Source of the DNA: Portunus trituberculatus
Lineage: Eukaryota; Arthropoda; Malacostraca; Decapoda; Portunidae
Assembly: GCF_017591435.1 (NCBI RefSeq)
Contig: NC_059299.1
Span: 7,739,980-7,803,979, forward strand
Length of the DNA stretch: 64,000 nucleotides
Direction: 5' to 3'
Below, one piece after another: positions 11,623 through 27,108 of this stretch (position 1 is its first letter; every line of letters begins with the position of its first letter). The translations under genes were made by a program, and so were the position numbers. Below the pieces are notes generated by a model. That model saw only the letters and a list, made by a program, of their open reading frames with translations, had not been told where the DNA came from and searched no databases.

Positions 11623-12339
11623 TTAACTCATCTGTCTCGCGTCCTCTTCCTCGCCAGGGCTGGCTTGCGACACTTCATCTCCCTCAGTATCTAATCTGCG
11701 CATCCAAGATTTCAAGTTATCCTTGTCTGTGAAGAAGCGTCGGTAAGCTGCAAGTTTTTGTTCTAACGCTTCATTTCTGCGGCCCAGTTCATTGCATCTC
11801 CTATTCAGACGGAAAAAAATGGCAGACCGAGCTGCCTCTACCCGCCTTCCTTCAGCCACTCCACCGTTGCTGCTGGAGGTTGAGGCGGGTGAAGCGTTGT
11901 TTGGAGGGAGGGCAGTGTTCCTACGGATGGGTAGCGAAACATGGCCTGAAGTAGTATCGTCAAAGCCTGGTGCACGAGAGAGTGACGTGCCCCAGGAAGC
12001 TGGCTGGAGAGTTGACGCCCCTGCTGCTTGGACAAGTGGCCTTGGCCTCTGGTTGGGGCGGAGTGCAACAAGGCGTGAACGCATCGGCTTCACCACGCCC
12101 ACTGGTTTTGGGTGACGGCCTTGACGACAAAGTCTTTCTGAAATTCCGTCCGTCTCACTCAAGAAGGTACTACTCGAGGCGGCGGTGTCAGGCAAGAGCA
12201 AAGGTGGCCACGGTGTACCTTGTTGGTCGTCGCCGTGTGCTGGAGTGTCGTCAAAGCCACTGCTCTGAGCCGTGCTGTGCACTGGCACCAAGGAATTCTC
12301 ATCAAGCACATCATACACCTCCGTCTGCGGCCTGGCCTG
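11623..12339 (-). CDS. Possible terminal coding exon with coiled coil, unknown protein
   Basis: A 238-codon open frame on the minus strand runs from a good acceptor (cttttgtcag at about 12340-12349) to a stop at 11623. The first two-thirds is Ser/Pro/Thr-rich and looks disordered. Near the C-terminus is a charged helix (RLNRRCNELGRRNEALEQ and onward) with Leu/Leu/Leu/Tyr at heptad spacing, typical of a short coiled coil. An acidic tail (GEEEDARQMS) ends it. I do not recognise the family. No upstream exon with matching phase 0 was found: a short ATG frame near 12690-12720 has a donor in the wrong phase. The opposite strand is also partly open, which lowers confidence. It could be the last exon of a regulatory protein or a chance frame. 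Confidence 0.4.
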   Translation of the reverse strand, partial: QARPQTEVYDVLDENSLVPVHSTAQSSGFDDTPAHGDDQQGTPWPPLLLPDTAASSSTFLSETDGISERLCRQGRHPKPVGVVKPMRSRLVALRPNQRPRPLVQAAGASTLQPASWGTSLSRAPGFDDTTSGHVSLPIRRNTALPPNNASPASTSSSNGGVAEGRRVEAARSAIFFRLNRRCNELGRRNEALEQKLAAYRRFFTDKDNLKSWMRRLDTEGDEVSQASPGEEEDARQMS

Positions 12340-12772
12340 ACAAAAGTAATAGTTGTGGTACAAACTGCGACTACTACGTCATACTAACAATTATGGATTA
12401 TCATTGAATGGATCATGTTACAAACTACACACAAACATTTAACTGTACTTCAGTTACAGGTACTAAGTGCACTCGTCAATATTACCATATGTAAATGAAG
12501 TGGTTGTGCGGTTGGTCCGTCAGTATGCGCAGGGTTCAGCACTGGTCCTCCACGGCCAGCAGCCCGTGTGTCACACGCAACTACAAGCAACGGAGTGAGT
12601 GACGGTTAGTTGGGCCAGCAAGGCCATTTTGTACCTCACCGTAGCGCCTCTCCGCGAAGCTTTGGACACGTCCCTTTCACGTCTAGCAGCCACCCCACTC
12701 GAATCATGACGACACAAATTTAGGCGAGAACTGAGAATGTGGTAGTTGTCATACTAACATAAGAATAGCCTA

Positions 12773-12965
<193 letters not shown>

Positions 12966-13228
12966 GCACAGGTTAGAAAAGTAAAGGACGCGTTCTGACT
13001 TTTTCTCAAACATAACAAAGCTCGGAGAGGCGAGTCAGCCCCATAGGCGCTGCAACACAGTGACACAGTGGGACATTCGTGAACCTTGCATGTCCGGGTT
13101 GTGTCTTCAGTCCTCGGCAATAAGGCAAGAAATCAAGTTTTGTAATATGGGACGGGTACTGAACGCGTATAAACCTAGTATTCAGGTGCGCTGCCCTCTT
13201 CCAATACACGTACAGATTCTGTCTTCTC

Positions 13229-13229
<1 letters not shown>

Positions 13230-13271
<42 letters not shown>

Positions 13272-13531
13272 AAGCTTCTGTTCCATCTTACGAGAGGGGA
13301 TTCAAAGAGAGCTGTCGCCTGTCAGTAGTGCTCTCTTTGTCGTCCTCCTTACATGTTTCTTTCATCTCCATCACGTACACGTATAGTCGCAGCGGCCCGT
13401 CACACCCCACGGATCACGTCCTGTCTAGAACAAGTAAGGGATCCCCGCGCCGCCCACTGTAGTTGAGCACTGAGGGTCCAGTGGGGGAGGGAAACCGTAC
13501 ATTATCACACACACACACACACACACACACA
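13230..13531. repeat. (AG)n, and (AC)n abutting a SINE
   Basis: (AG)n at 13231-13267. (AC)n at 13506-13531 ends exactly where SINE copy C begins. Confidence 0.9.
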
Positions 13532-13822
13532 CCGCGTAGTGTAGTGGTTAGCACGCTCGACTCACAATCGAGAGGGCCTGGTTCGAATCCCGGCGCGGCG
13601 AGGCAAATGGGCAAGCCTCTTAACGTGTGGCCTCTGTTCACCTAGCAGTAAATAGGTACGGGATGTAACTCGAGGGGTTGTGGCCTCGCTTTCCCGGTGT
13701 GTGGAGTGTGTTGTGGTCTCAATCCTACCCGAAGATCGGTCTAGGAGCTCTGAGCTCGCTCCGTAATGGGGAAGACTGGCTGGGTGACCAGCAGACGACC
13801 GAGGTGAGGTGAATTACACACA
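13532..13822 (+). mobile_element. tRNA-derived SINE, copy C (plus orientation)
   Basis: The head reads CGTAGTGTAGTGGTTAGC (A-box region). An anticodon stem CTCGA/TCGAG follows around the loop CTCACAA (CAC anticodon position, Val-like), then an intact B box GGTTCGAATCC (13580-13590). The body (cacctagcagtaaataggta, cgggatgtaactcgagg, gaagatcgg, gagctctgagctcg) matches copies A and B in reverse. It is flanked by (AC)n upstream and a short ACAC run downstream. The tRNA-like head has no proper acceptor stem, so this is a SINE, not a tRNA gene. Confidence 0.8.
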
Positions 13823-14105
13823 CGTTATTGTTAGGGACTGATGTATTTCGTTTATCAATGCTTGGCGGACATCAGCGGTGAGGTGTAGCAATAGGAATCA
13901 TGCACAACTCGATTTGTCTGCCGAGTTACTGGACATCTGGACATCGTCTAGATACAGTTTCATTTAACTAGCGAATTTAGAGAGAGAGAGAGAGAATCAA
14001 ATAAACGATTGAATTGATTGCAATGAACTTAATACACACGATCAATAACAAACATGAAGTATTACCATCTTATGTGCAAGTTAAAGATGCAGATTCTGTA
14101 CCAGA

Positions 14106-14108
<3 letters not shown>

Positions 14109-14152
<44 letters not shown>
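14109..14152. repeat. (CT)n microsatellite
   Basis: About 21 CT units. No supported gene in 13823-15480. Confidence 0.95.
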
Positions 14153-14154
<2 letters not shown>

Positions 14155-15485
14155 GCAGCAACAGGATTCTCGATCATATGGGCTCTCACCAGCGCCAAAA
14201 TTCTAAACTCGTCTAGTACGTGTAGCTCTCACTTTCACTCTCGCTGCAGTGTTTAGCCAGTTGGGGGCCGCACAGTATCGGCGCCACGTACTGCCGTGCT
14301 TCCCTCGCATCTCTCACTTTCCTCCTCGCAGTGATTTTTGAGGATATACTCTCTCGTTTCCCATCAGGAACATTAAATGCTGCTGAGATTGTTTATGACG
14401 TTCATATGATTTTTCCTCCTTTTGTTATATCACTAAGAAGGCTTTTATCTTCCACCCAGCCCTATGTGAATAGCAAAGGTGAGCCGCCATAAGGTTTCAG
14501 AGTTGTGTTTGTACTGTTTAAGCGGTAATTTACGCGGCTATCAATTAAATGTATCCACAATAACCAGGGTCATATATGGGTATACAAATGTCTCTTTCTC
14601 CTTCCACCTCTGTGTTAGGCCTCTTCACACCAATGAGGATTGTATTGAAATTTGTTTATTAAGGGATTACAATGACCTAGGTACTAATAACAGCAAGAGG
14701 CAAGCTTCCAAATGTACTAAGGCGCCCTCACACAAAACAGCCAGGCCAAGCTAAACTCCAAATCAAGTATTTCAGTAATTAATAAATAAATAAATAGTCG
14801 ATCGAAAATACGTAATACATTGGAGTAAGACTAGAAAGACTAGTTGATTCACAGTGAAAATGTGCAACATGAACACTACTCAAGTCACATCGCAAGGTTA
14901 ATCATGAGGGGAGATCACAAGACAACAACAACAATGCAGTCTGCACAACTCTCATATCACCAGGTAGAAAGAAGGAGTTGTAATGCATAACGCAATGAAC
15001 CACGTAAAAGTTCGATTAAGGATCACAACTGAGCAACATCAAACCAGACAGGGCATCCCCAGGAGGCAACCCGCCAGCCCGGGGCGCCACAACATTTATT
15101 CCACACTGTCTCGCAGATCGACCACCAGCAGGGCCGCGTCCAACCTGTCCGTGCCAAAAGAAAGGCAAGAAAGTCAAAGTATAAACCCAAAGCATTGAAT
15201 GGATAAATAACGGTAATCGTGAACGTCCAAAATCGACCAAAACGTTACCGAACACAAGATAATATTCTTTGGGCACGGACTACTGGCGGAACCCCTCGCC
15301 TGCCAGCTTATTGATCATGAAGAACAAGACGTCAAGTAAAAACAAAAGACCGCTACACTCGGTCAAAGCACGTAACAATTCCTATTGTTATGATTCATCG
15401 TAAAGCTTACGAGGCAGCAGTGTTGAAGTAATTCATAATTACCATTCCAAACTATATTATTATATTCTATCATAAAGCACCATCG

Positions 15486-15487
15486 TA

Positions 15488-15524
<37 letters not shown>

Positions 15525-15626
15525 ACTATTACCATTACTACTATACTACTACTACTACCACCATTACTACTACTAATACCACCACCATTACGTACTACTA
15601 CTACTAATACTATTACTACTACCACC

Positions 15627-15678
<52 letters not shown>

Positions 15679-15721
15679 TCACCCCCATTAGTACTACTAC
15701 TACTACCACCACCACCACCAT

Positions 15722-15768
<47 letters not shown>

Positions 15769-15770
15769 TA
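15486..15770. repeat. Long compound (CTA)n/(ACC)n tract
   Basis: About 285 bases of alternating CTA and ACC triplet blocks with ATT/ATC interruptions. Frames across it are poly-Val or poly-Ser artefacts. Confidence 0.95.
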
Positions 15771-16795
15771 CACGAGAAAAATAGTCACCAGGCCTTGGGA
15801 TTCTACCAGGACGATGTTGCAAGCTGCCAGCCTCGCGCACACACAAAAGTAAAGCTAGACATTTCATCACAGGCAAAATACTCAACAAATTTTACATCAT
15901 TCTGAAGGAGAGAAAGAAAAAAAAAAAAGGATACATAAAAAAAAAGAAGAAAAGGTTTTTGATATCCGAGCCAGCCAAGGTAGAGGCTTGCAAGAGCTGG
16001 CAGCGCCTCGTCCACGCCCACTACCACCACCACTTGATGGAGCCTGTCAGTGATGCTGCCCATAGTCTCTACTCGCCATGGTGTTGCCGGGCCTGAAGGC
16101 GGCACACAATATATAACATACCAGATGGACTGTGTACACAAGCAATACACAAGAGAGCATTCTCACACCTATAAGACACCCTCTAACACACAACCCCTAT
16201 CCCATCACGCCTGAGGCGACAGTGCCTTGCTACACTTCTACCAGTGCATAACCAGTGCCCTCTTTCAGTTTCCTATAAGGAGCTGATTAAAGGTGCATCA
16301 CATGGCCATCACGGCAGCGGCCGTGTCACTGGTGCCCTGAGCAAGATGGAAAGCATTCCCTTGCTAGGTAGCAGTCAGATCACAGGAAATGGTATTTGGT
16401 GGATCTCGGTTCCCAGCTAAATCAACTTCAACCTTCCTCCATTCTAGGCACGAGTATGCTGTCATCCTCTTTATAATTCGAGAAAGACTGCTCCTTAACC
16501 GGGGTGATAACTGATTGCTGCAAAGCGTTTCCTGCAGGGACGGAGGCGGCGGCGGTCAGACACCACGGCGGGTTTTGGCACCAGCCGTGCTGACTGCTCC
16601 TTATCACAGTATTTTCTCCACGCAAGTTGATGAGGCTGGCCCTGACTTTGTCCACCACGGACACCAGATGGAGAGGCTGGAGGCGTGGGTGGCGGGCAAG
16701 GGCGCAGTGGCGGGACTCGCTGGCGTATTTACTCTCGGCACCCTGCGTTACGTCAAGGAAGACTCGTTACAAACAACTAGAGGTACTTTCCCTGG

Positions 16796-18292
16796 TTATT
16801 TCCCAATGTATGAGCAGGATTTTTCCGTATGCTTCGTAACAAACGGTTTATAACTCATGTTGACACTGGATGAGTTACCAATGGAACCTACTTGAAATGG
16901 AAGGTTGAAGCGATTGGTGAGAGCTTCCAACAACCGTAGACTGGTGGCCACGATGTCCTCCTCCTTCAGGCTGACAAACACACTTGTTCAGCATTCATTT
17001 CACACTTATTATTAAAAGAATGCACAAAACTTAATTGTCATCATTCTTAATGCAACTGTAGATTTAACTAATATTATTTATAAAATAGAACAAGTCACCT
17101 AATCACATATATTTTTACAAGCAGATATGTATTGTGTGCTTTGTCAGGGCACTGCACGTGTAGGCCTGCCGTTATATTTAGCTATTCACAAAGAATTTAT
17201 CCTTCTAGAAGTAAACGGTGGCACTCACTTGAAATACTTGGGCATGAGAAGAGGAACAGCTGATGCAGCCAAGGTCCCATAAACCACCATAAGGGCGCCA
17301 TGTAGGGCCGCTGCAGCCAGGAGCGAGGGCCGGGTTTCTAGCGGCCAAGACTCCACCATCACCACCTCCATCAGAAAGCCACAGCAGTCATTTACCTGTG
17401 GTAGAAAAGGAGCAATGATCAATGAATCATTACTCTCTTTGACCCAGACAGATTGTCACCACTTCGGCCACTCACCGTTTGATCCTCCGTGTTGCACGTA
17501 AGGTAAAGGAAGTAGCAAAGGAAGACAGTTGGGTCAGCATAGGTCAGATTGAAGTTCAAAACTTGCAGCACTCGCCGCTCCAAGGCCAGCAGCTCCCCGT
17601 GTTTGTACGAGTTGAGGGTGAGATGAAGCAACTCGGCTGTCTGATGGAACAATGAACAAGTTAATTTCACTCTCACCAGAGTGACCGTGAGGTAACGTAA
17701 TTAACAAGAGAGTCTATTGGCGAGGTCTGAGCTGAAAATGTTCCAAACCGCGTCTGTATGTTAAGTGTTAGTACCTCCTCTCTTCTCAACGTGCACGAAT
17801 CAGCGTAGGCGTCTTACTTGCACGGGCTGTTGCTCCTCGATCTTGGAGGCAATGAGGAGACAAGTCACAGCCAGGAGCTGCACGCGCTGCACGGGAATGC
17901 AGCACTCCTCCAGCACCCGGTCTACCATTGCCACGGCTTGGTACAGCGTCTCACGGGACATCCCCAGGTAGCTCTGTCCCGAGTGACGTCAGTGAATACG
18001 TGGAGGGCCCGAGACACAAACCAGGTGCAAAGTACTTTCAAAGCAAGACTTTGGTACAAGATGCGGGTGGAGACATGATGGAAGACTGAACTCATTAACC
18101 ATAAGAGTGCGTTACCTGCACTTGAATGAGCCAGTCCACCAGGATGGCGCGGGTCCGCTGACTCACTGAGGGGTGCGCCGTCAGATAGTTACGGGTCCTC
18201 AGATGTCGTTTCTCAACCTCCAGTAGGTAAGTCATCACCTCCTGCGCCAGGCATAAGGCTGCATCAAACCACACATAATAATAATAATAATG

Positions 18293-18343
<51 letters not shown>

Positions 18344-18359
18344 TAATAATAATTATTAT

Positions 18360-18435
<76 letters not shown>

Positions 18436-18457
18436 TAATAATAATTATTATTATAAC

Positions 18458-18497
<40 letters not shown>

Positions 18498-19448
18498 GCT
18501 ACAACATGACAGACAAACTTGTTCATAGGCAGCAGCGAGTATGGCATTGTGACGCTGTCTATTCCTTAAATTCGCGTTTTTGGAGAGCTGTCGGTCGTCT
18601 GTGGTGTCAGAGAAGCAGCCTTTATCAAATTACGATCATTTAACATCAGTACAGTAAACACATGCCTCTAATCACTAACAGTGTGCACTGACAAGGAGTG
18701 ATTGACTGGAGTCACGAGACTAACCTGGTATCTGCAGCAGGTGCCGTTGGATGAGTGTCTTCCTCCGCCTCTGGTAAGGATGTGGTGTCTTAGCCCTGCT
18801 CACCCTCTTGGTCACTCGTTTGGGCCGAGCCACCACCACCCACCTGTCCTGCACGGCACACTCCTGTAACCTATGCTGACCCAGACCACCTCGCAGAGTC
18901 GGCATTCTTCTGACTGTCTGTTCTGCCGAGGCATGCTGGGACTGCCTCGGCCTGGGGCGAATGCGACAGATTCTTTTAGCATGTGTGTAAAGACTCTTGG
19001 CTGGTACATTGTCACAATCTTGTTCAGGCAGAGTGGCATGACGCTTTAAACCAGTTGCAGACTGAGCGACGAGAATCACGGTTGGGGGTTGGACTGTGAT
19101 ATGTTGCGAAGGTGGATCAGGATCCGATGTAGCACCTGTACCTGGTCCTGGTCCAGGAGGTTGGACGGGCAGCGAATAATTGGCAGCTGCACGAGACTTT
19201 TCAGCCTGGTGTTGATCGCCCTGCACTCTGGGTTTCACGAACGCCACTTTCATGCACTGGGTGGAATACATTGAATACGAAGGCGCCACTGACGCGAAAC
19301 CGTATGAGGCTGTGTAATTGTAGGTGTTATCACTGGAGACATGAGAGTAACACGATGGCTGAAGGGACACAGGCGGAGCGTTGGGATAGTGGAAAACGCA
19401 GTGCGTCGGGAGCTCGGAGGAGCCCTGCCACAGCCAGCCAGAAGCCAT
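16796..19448 (-). CDS. Divergent B-type cyclin, six coding exons, 509 aa
   Basis: Coding exons on the minus strand: 19448-18725, 18258-18116, 17973-17818, 17640-17476, 17395-17229, 16970-16796. All have GT-AG junctions, phases agree, and the total is 1530 nt. The start is the ATG with a good Kozak context (GAAATGG). Residues 1-241 are a low-complexity Pro/Ser/Arg-rich N-terminus. The first cyclin fold follows (about 245-350), with the hallmark RAILVDWLIQVQ, then ETLYQAVAMVDRVL and CLLIASKIEEQQ. The second fold (about 352-495) has ALERRVLQVLNFNLTYADP. Cyclins bind and activate CDKs in the nucleus and cytoplasm; RAILVDWL is the A/B-cyclin signature. It departs from canonical cyclin B by lacking the PPE stretch after SKIEE and by its long N-terminus. 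I saw RGGL as a possible RxxL destruction motif but no full D-box. It could be an orphan cyclin B/B3 relative. An additional 5' exon is possible. Confidence 0.88.
18274..18496. repeat. (AAT)n tract with internal palindromes, cyclin intron 1
   Basis: About 220 bases of (AAT)n. Twice it flips to ATT (aataataattattatt near 18350 and 18440), giving self-complementary centres about 90 bases apart. It begins about 16 bases upstream of the cyclin exon 2 acceptor, where the minus strand reads as a T-rich (TTA)n. Confidence 0.95.
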
Positions 19449-22871
<3,423 letters not shown>

Positions 22872-24856
22872 TTAAGATGCTGCCATAGCCACCCTTTCTT
22901 TATGCTTCTCTTTCTCCTTTTCTGGCTCTGAAAATAAAATATATCATTAAGTTATATAACGAGACTGGGATTCTTGCAGTAGTCATGTAGCATCACTTAT
23001 CCCTGAATACAAAGAAATTATGTGTATAATGTGTTGCAGCACATCTCTACATAATAGAGAAAATGTACCTAGAGCAGTTTCAGGCACATCAGGAAGCTCC
23101 ACTTCAGGATTCTCAGCAGCTGTGGGTGCGTCTGGCAGTTGTTTCTGGACGGCTGCAGCAATGAGGGCATCCAGCTCCTCCTCCACTGCTGACTCATCCT
23201 CTTCAGTCAACACTCCTCCACTCAGAAGAGCATTGATTTCCTGCAGAGGGAAGTAACTCAGCAGACAATGTGACAAAACATATTATTATATCATAGTTAA
23301 AGAAAAGTCTTGTTATACTTAGCAATAGTGGCAGCACTTATGTCAGCACAATTCAAGTTGACAATGTTTACAAGTATAAGACTTACCCGTTGTTTCTCTG
23401 CTCCCTCTTGTGTTTCATCAAGAATGCGTTCAATGTCTTCAATGTCAAGCATAGCATTAATCTGCTTCAGTGATTCATTACCAACTTTAAGACTGTCAAC
23501 CACCTAGAAGATACAATAACTTTGTATGAAAACAATCAAATTTTAACAGTTAATAACAATAACTAAAATTTATAAAAATATAAATTATAATGATCCATAA
23601 ATCTTAGTAATATCTTTTATACAGATGATGAAATCGTGATATATCACATAATGCTTACCTTCATCTGTATCTGAGCAAACTCTATATCTTCAATCATCTT
23701 TTCGATGTTCTCAAGTGTTCCATCAGTCTTTTTCAGCTGTTCCTCAATAAACCTTTTCTTCCGTAGCAGAAGTTTAGCTCGTCTGTAGATACAAAATAAT
23801 GCCATAGTTAAAAATTGTATCATAATGCTAGGAACTCTAAAATGAAACAAATATTATTCTGGAAGCAGTAACACATTGACTACAGTAATGATACAGACCA
23901 CATTTTTGTAGCTATGTCATGCAATTATGTTGTACTCCTACAAAAGTGTATGTGCTGGAAACATCACCGATACTTACTCTTTCTTTCCATCTCGCAGAAG
24001 CTGTTTTGCTACCTGCCGATCCTTCTGAAGCTTTTCATCAGATCTCTTCTGGTATTGGCGAATCTTATCACGAGTTGTCTTTAGTTGCTGTTGAATTATG
24101 AACACTGCATCATCATCTTAGAAGAATTTAATACTCTGGTGACCATTTCACTTCACCAAAATGTTTTACTGTAACCTAACCTATTCTTCAAAATCTCTTT
24201 CCCCAAGTAATGCTTTAAAAAAAATCAGTGGTAAACCCAATTCACATAATGCTGCTGACCATCGCCAGGAAGCCAAACACTATACATCAATCCATAGCAA
24301 GGAATGAAGTCATAACTAAAGCCTTCGTGCATCTACAACTTAAACTACATTTAAACAAACAAAGAAAATTAATATTCTGTCCCTTATTATTCACTAGACC
24401 CCACGGGAAAAAAGTAATTTCTTCAAGGAAATTTTGCTAGTTTGTTTTAATCAAGTCATGACAAACTTATCACACAGAGCTGCTTGCCCCGAGCGATAAC
24501 CAAGATTGAGGGCAGATAGTTCCACATAACACCTCTCCTTCTACTTTGTCACTAACTCACTCCATTCTACATATATAACCACTTCCTTAACGGTATACAT
24601 ACATCACTATCTTGTTAAACATGATATAAAGATATAAGTGACAGATATCTGAGAGTACTTCAAATCTCACCAACTCACTGGCCCACACCAAGACAGGGGC
24701 CACGTACCCTGAAATCATCCAAAATACTCCAACTAACATAAAACTTGTGAAATGAAACAAATCACATCACAACCAAATAATCCAAGTACCAACCAGAACG
24801 GCTTTGTCCTGCTCCGTGACCTTGCTCTGTGGCTTTTTGGAGAAGATATGACCCAT
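22872..24856 (-). CDS. CHMP6: Charged multivesicular body protein 6 (ESCRT-III subunit Vps20)
   Basis: Six exons on minus: 24856-24794, 24087-23978, 23782-23659, 23503-23387, 23240-23069, 22927-22872. GT-AG junctions and phases agree, and 642 nt encode 213 aa, close to the usual CHMP6 size of about 200. The N-terminus MGHIFSKK has Gly2, fitting N-myristoylation known for CHMP6/Vps20. VTEQDKAVLQLK then leads into the basic Snf7 helical core (RDKIRQYQKRSDEKLQKDRQ region; RAKLLLRKKRFIEEQL). The core continues through ENIEKMIEDIEFAQIQMKV and IEDIERILDETQEGAEKQRE, and the C-terminal tail is acidic (VELPDVPETALGEPEKEK). In the family, CHMP6 links ESCRT-II to CHMP4 polymer assembly on endosomal membranes. 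It lies head-to-head with the THADA homologue. Confidence 0.97.
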
Positions 24857-25554
24857 GGTGCACACCCCAGACAGCCTTGGAGTCGGAGTCAGCAGGGGAA
24901 GGTAAACAACAGTCAGCTGACAACGGCACGGAATACGCGCTCCTCTTCAATCCCTTCAAATTACCTCTTCATCATTTCCTGGACAAATTCTAGCCCGCAT
25001 TAGTCAATTCCATGTACTTTTTCTTGGAGTTTATGTGATAATTGTGTTGAATATGTGTCTGAGTTCGCATGTACGGCCCCTACAGCAAGAAGTAGCCGAG
25101 TCCATGGTGCACCTGTGAAGTGGTGGTCACTGACAGCTGACATCTCACTTCCACAGGTAAACTGCCTTATACTTCAATGTCCTGTCCACTTGTGTCATGA
25201 TGTATAGTGCTGGAACAATACAGGCTCCACGCTTTCACTGTGGAATAGGGTGGTGGCTGGCAAGGAACTGAGCTGAGAGAAGTAAGCGGAGCACCCACGT
25301 GTCATGGTTGAATTACATATACTGTATTAAAGCCATGTAATTCTTTGAGACGGAAGGTTTTTTTCTTTTATGGAGTAAGCAATACACATAACTACATCAT
25401 ACTGGCTGGTAATGCTTAGTTTCACATACAGCTTTTTTATTTAGACATACTGGTCACTCATGAACTCTTACAAGCTTCCAATATACATAAAAGTCATGAT
25501 AAAAATGGTTACATTATAATTCATTATAATTCTTAAGGTAATAGGTGATGATTC

Positions 25555-25635
<81 letters not shown>

Positions 25636-25722
25636 ATCATTAAAGAAAAAAACTGCTGCAGCATGTATACATATTTTCTCAATTAAGTATTTCATGATAG
25701 AGGAGTGGCAGACAGCAGCAAG
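24857..25722. promoter_or_regulatory. Shared divergent promoter interval, CHMP6 / THADA
   Basis: 866 bases separate the two start codons, which are transcribed outward, so this interval should hold both promoters and 5' UTRs (inference). It contains the (TA)n tract at 25556-25631, about 90 bases upstream of the THADA ATG. No TATA box or initiator could be assigned with confidence. Confidence 0.5.
25556..25631. repeat. (TA)n microsatellite in a divergent promoter
   Basis: About 75 bases of TA repeat, 91 bases upstream of the THADA-homologue start codon. Confidence 0.97.
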
Positions 25723-27020
25723 ATGGATGCTGCATTTGCCAAGTACTCAATGAAGGGTGGGAAAGTGCGCAAGTCACATTTAGAAAGGCTTATCCTGGAA
25801 ACTCCTGGTAAGTGGACATTTTTTTATGATTATATATGTACATATATGTAGAATGGAATTTATTACTGGTTGGGCATTGGAAATCACTCTAAAGCAAATA
25901 ATCTATGATACATTCTTCCAATTAGCTGTTTTACAAAACTATAAGAAAGCAACTAACTATATTTCTTGAATAATGTTACCTACTTCACAAATCTTTCCAA
26001 TCCAAGAACACTCTTGCAGATTCATCACCAGTTTGATTTTTTTTTTTTTTTTTTTCCTTCCCTGTCATGTAGAAATTTCACTTTGAAATAAACTGTTACT
26101 AGTTACAATACTCTGGGAATGGAAACAGATATAAAAATTTCACTTATGACATTTATCTCAGAAAATATAACAGAAGATATCCAGTCAGCCTTAAGAGAAC
26201 TTGTGAGCCCTGGCAGTCCTCAGCAACAAGTTGCTGCTGTAGACAAGGTGTGTAATGGTAAATCTTATTAGTAAATGTTGACTTTTACTTAAAAGTTAAT
26301 GTTGGAAATATAACATTTTTTTATTGTGATCAGATCTTTGAAATAAGCAAGGCATTGTTTTCAAAACTACTAAAGCGGAACTTTCACAGCTACTCACTGC
26401 AGCTCTGTCCTCTGAAGACTCTGCTGAGATCTGCACCACAATATTCTTATCATCTCTATTGCAGTTGAAGCCAAAGGTGCAACTTAAGAGTAAAATACTA
26501 AAGTGAGTACAACAGTTATATACATTTATGGTCAGAATACTCTTAACCTATCTTTCCATTTTACTAGGACAATTTTTTCCCCTCAGGTGCATCCCTACTC
26601 TGGCTGTAAGTTACCCAAAGACATACAGAGAATGTGCATTGAATTTCCTTCAGTCTAGAACTGCAAGTACAACGGATGTCTTTAGTCTGGTACAAGGAGT
26701 GTCACTTTTGGTTGAGGAAAGAAATGTTATATTGGCAGCAGAGAAACAGGATAGAACATACTGTCCCTCAGAGACTGATGACTGGCTCAAGCTGCAGTCT
26801 GTCATCATCCAGGCCATCCTGCGAGGGATGGGACTTCTATGGAAGAACAGCCTTGGGTAAGAAAATATTGGGATGATTCTTCAAAGAAAACTATATAAGA
26901 TATTAAATATTTATATTGCATGTTCATCCAAACCTTAATTAGCTACTGAATGACATACTATGGTAGTGCAAAGGAGCTAGGAATTTAAAGCTGAGAATTT
27001 CACAACTTTCTTATTTCTCT

Positions 27021-27108
<88 letters not shown>

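Noticed and set aside
11792..12407. Plus-strand frames overlapping the possible coiled-coil exon
   Set aside because: Antisense shadow with no splice logic; the minus frame has the acceptor and the helix periodicity.
15803..16150. 115-codon minus frame (MYCLCTQS..)
   Set aside because: Mostly antisense of ordinary intergenic DNA plus an A-rich run giving poly-Phe; no recognisable domain.
26334..26389. Calling the THADA homologue a pseudogene because of the stop after the 26334 acceptor
   Set aside because: A downstream acceptor restores the frame and the other 5.4 kb of coding sequence is intact.
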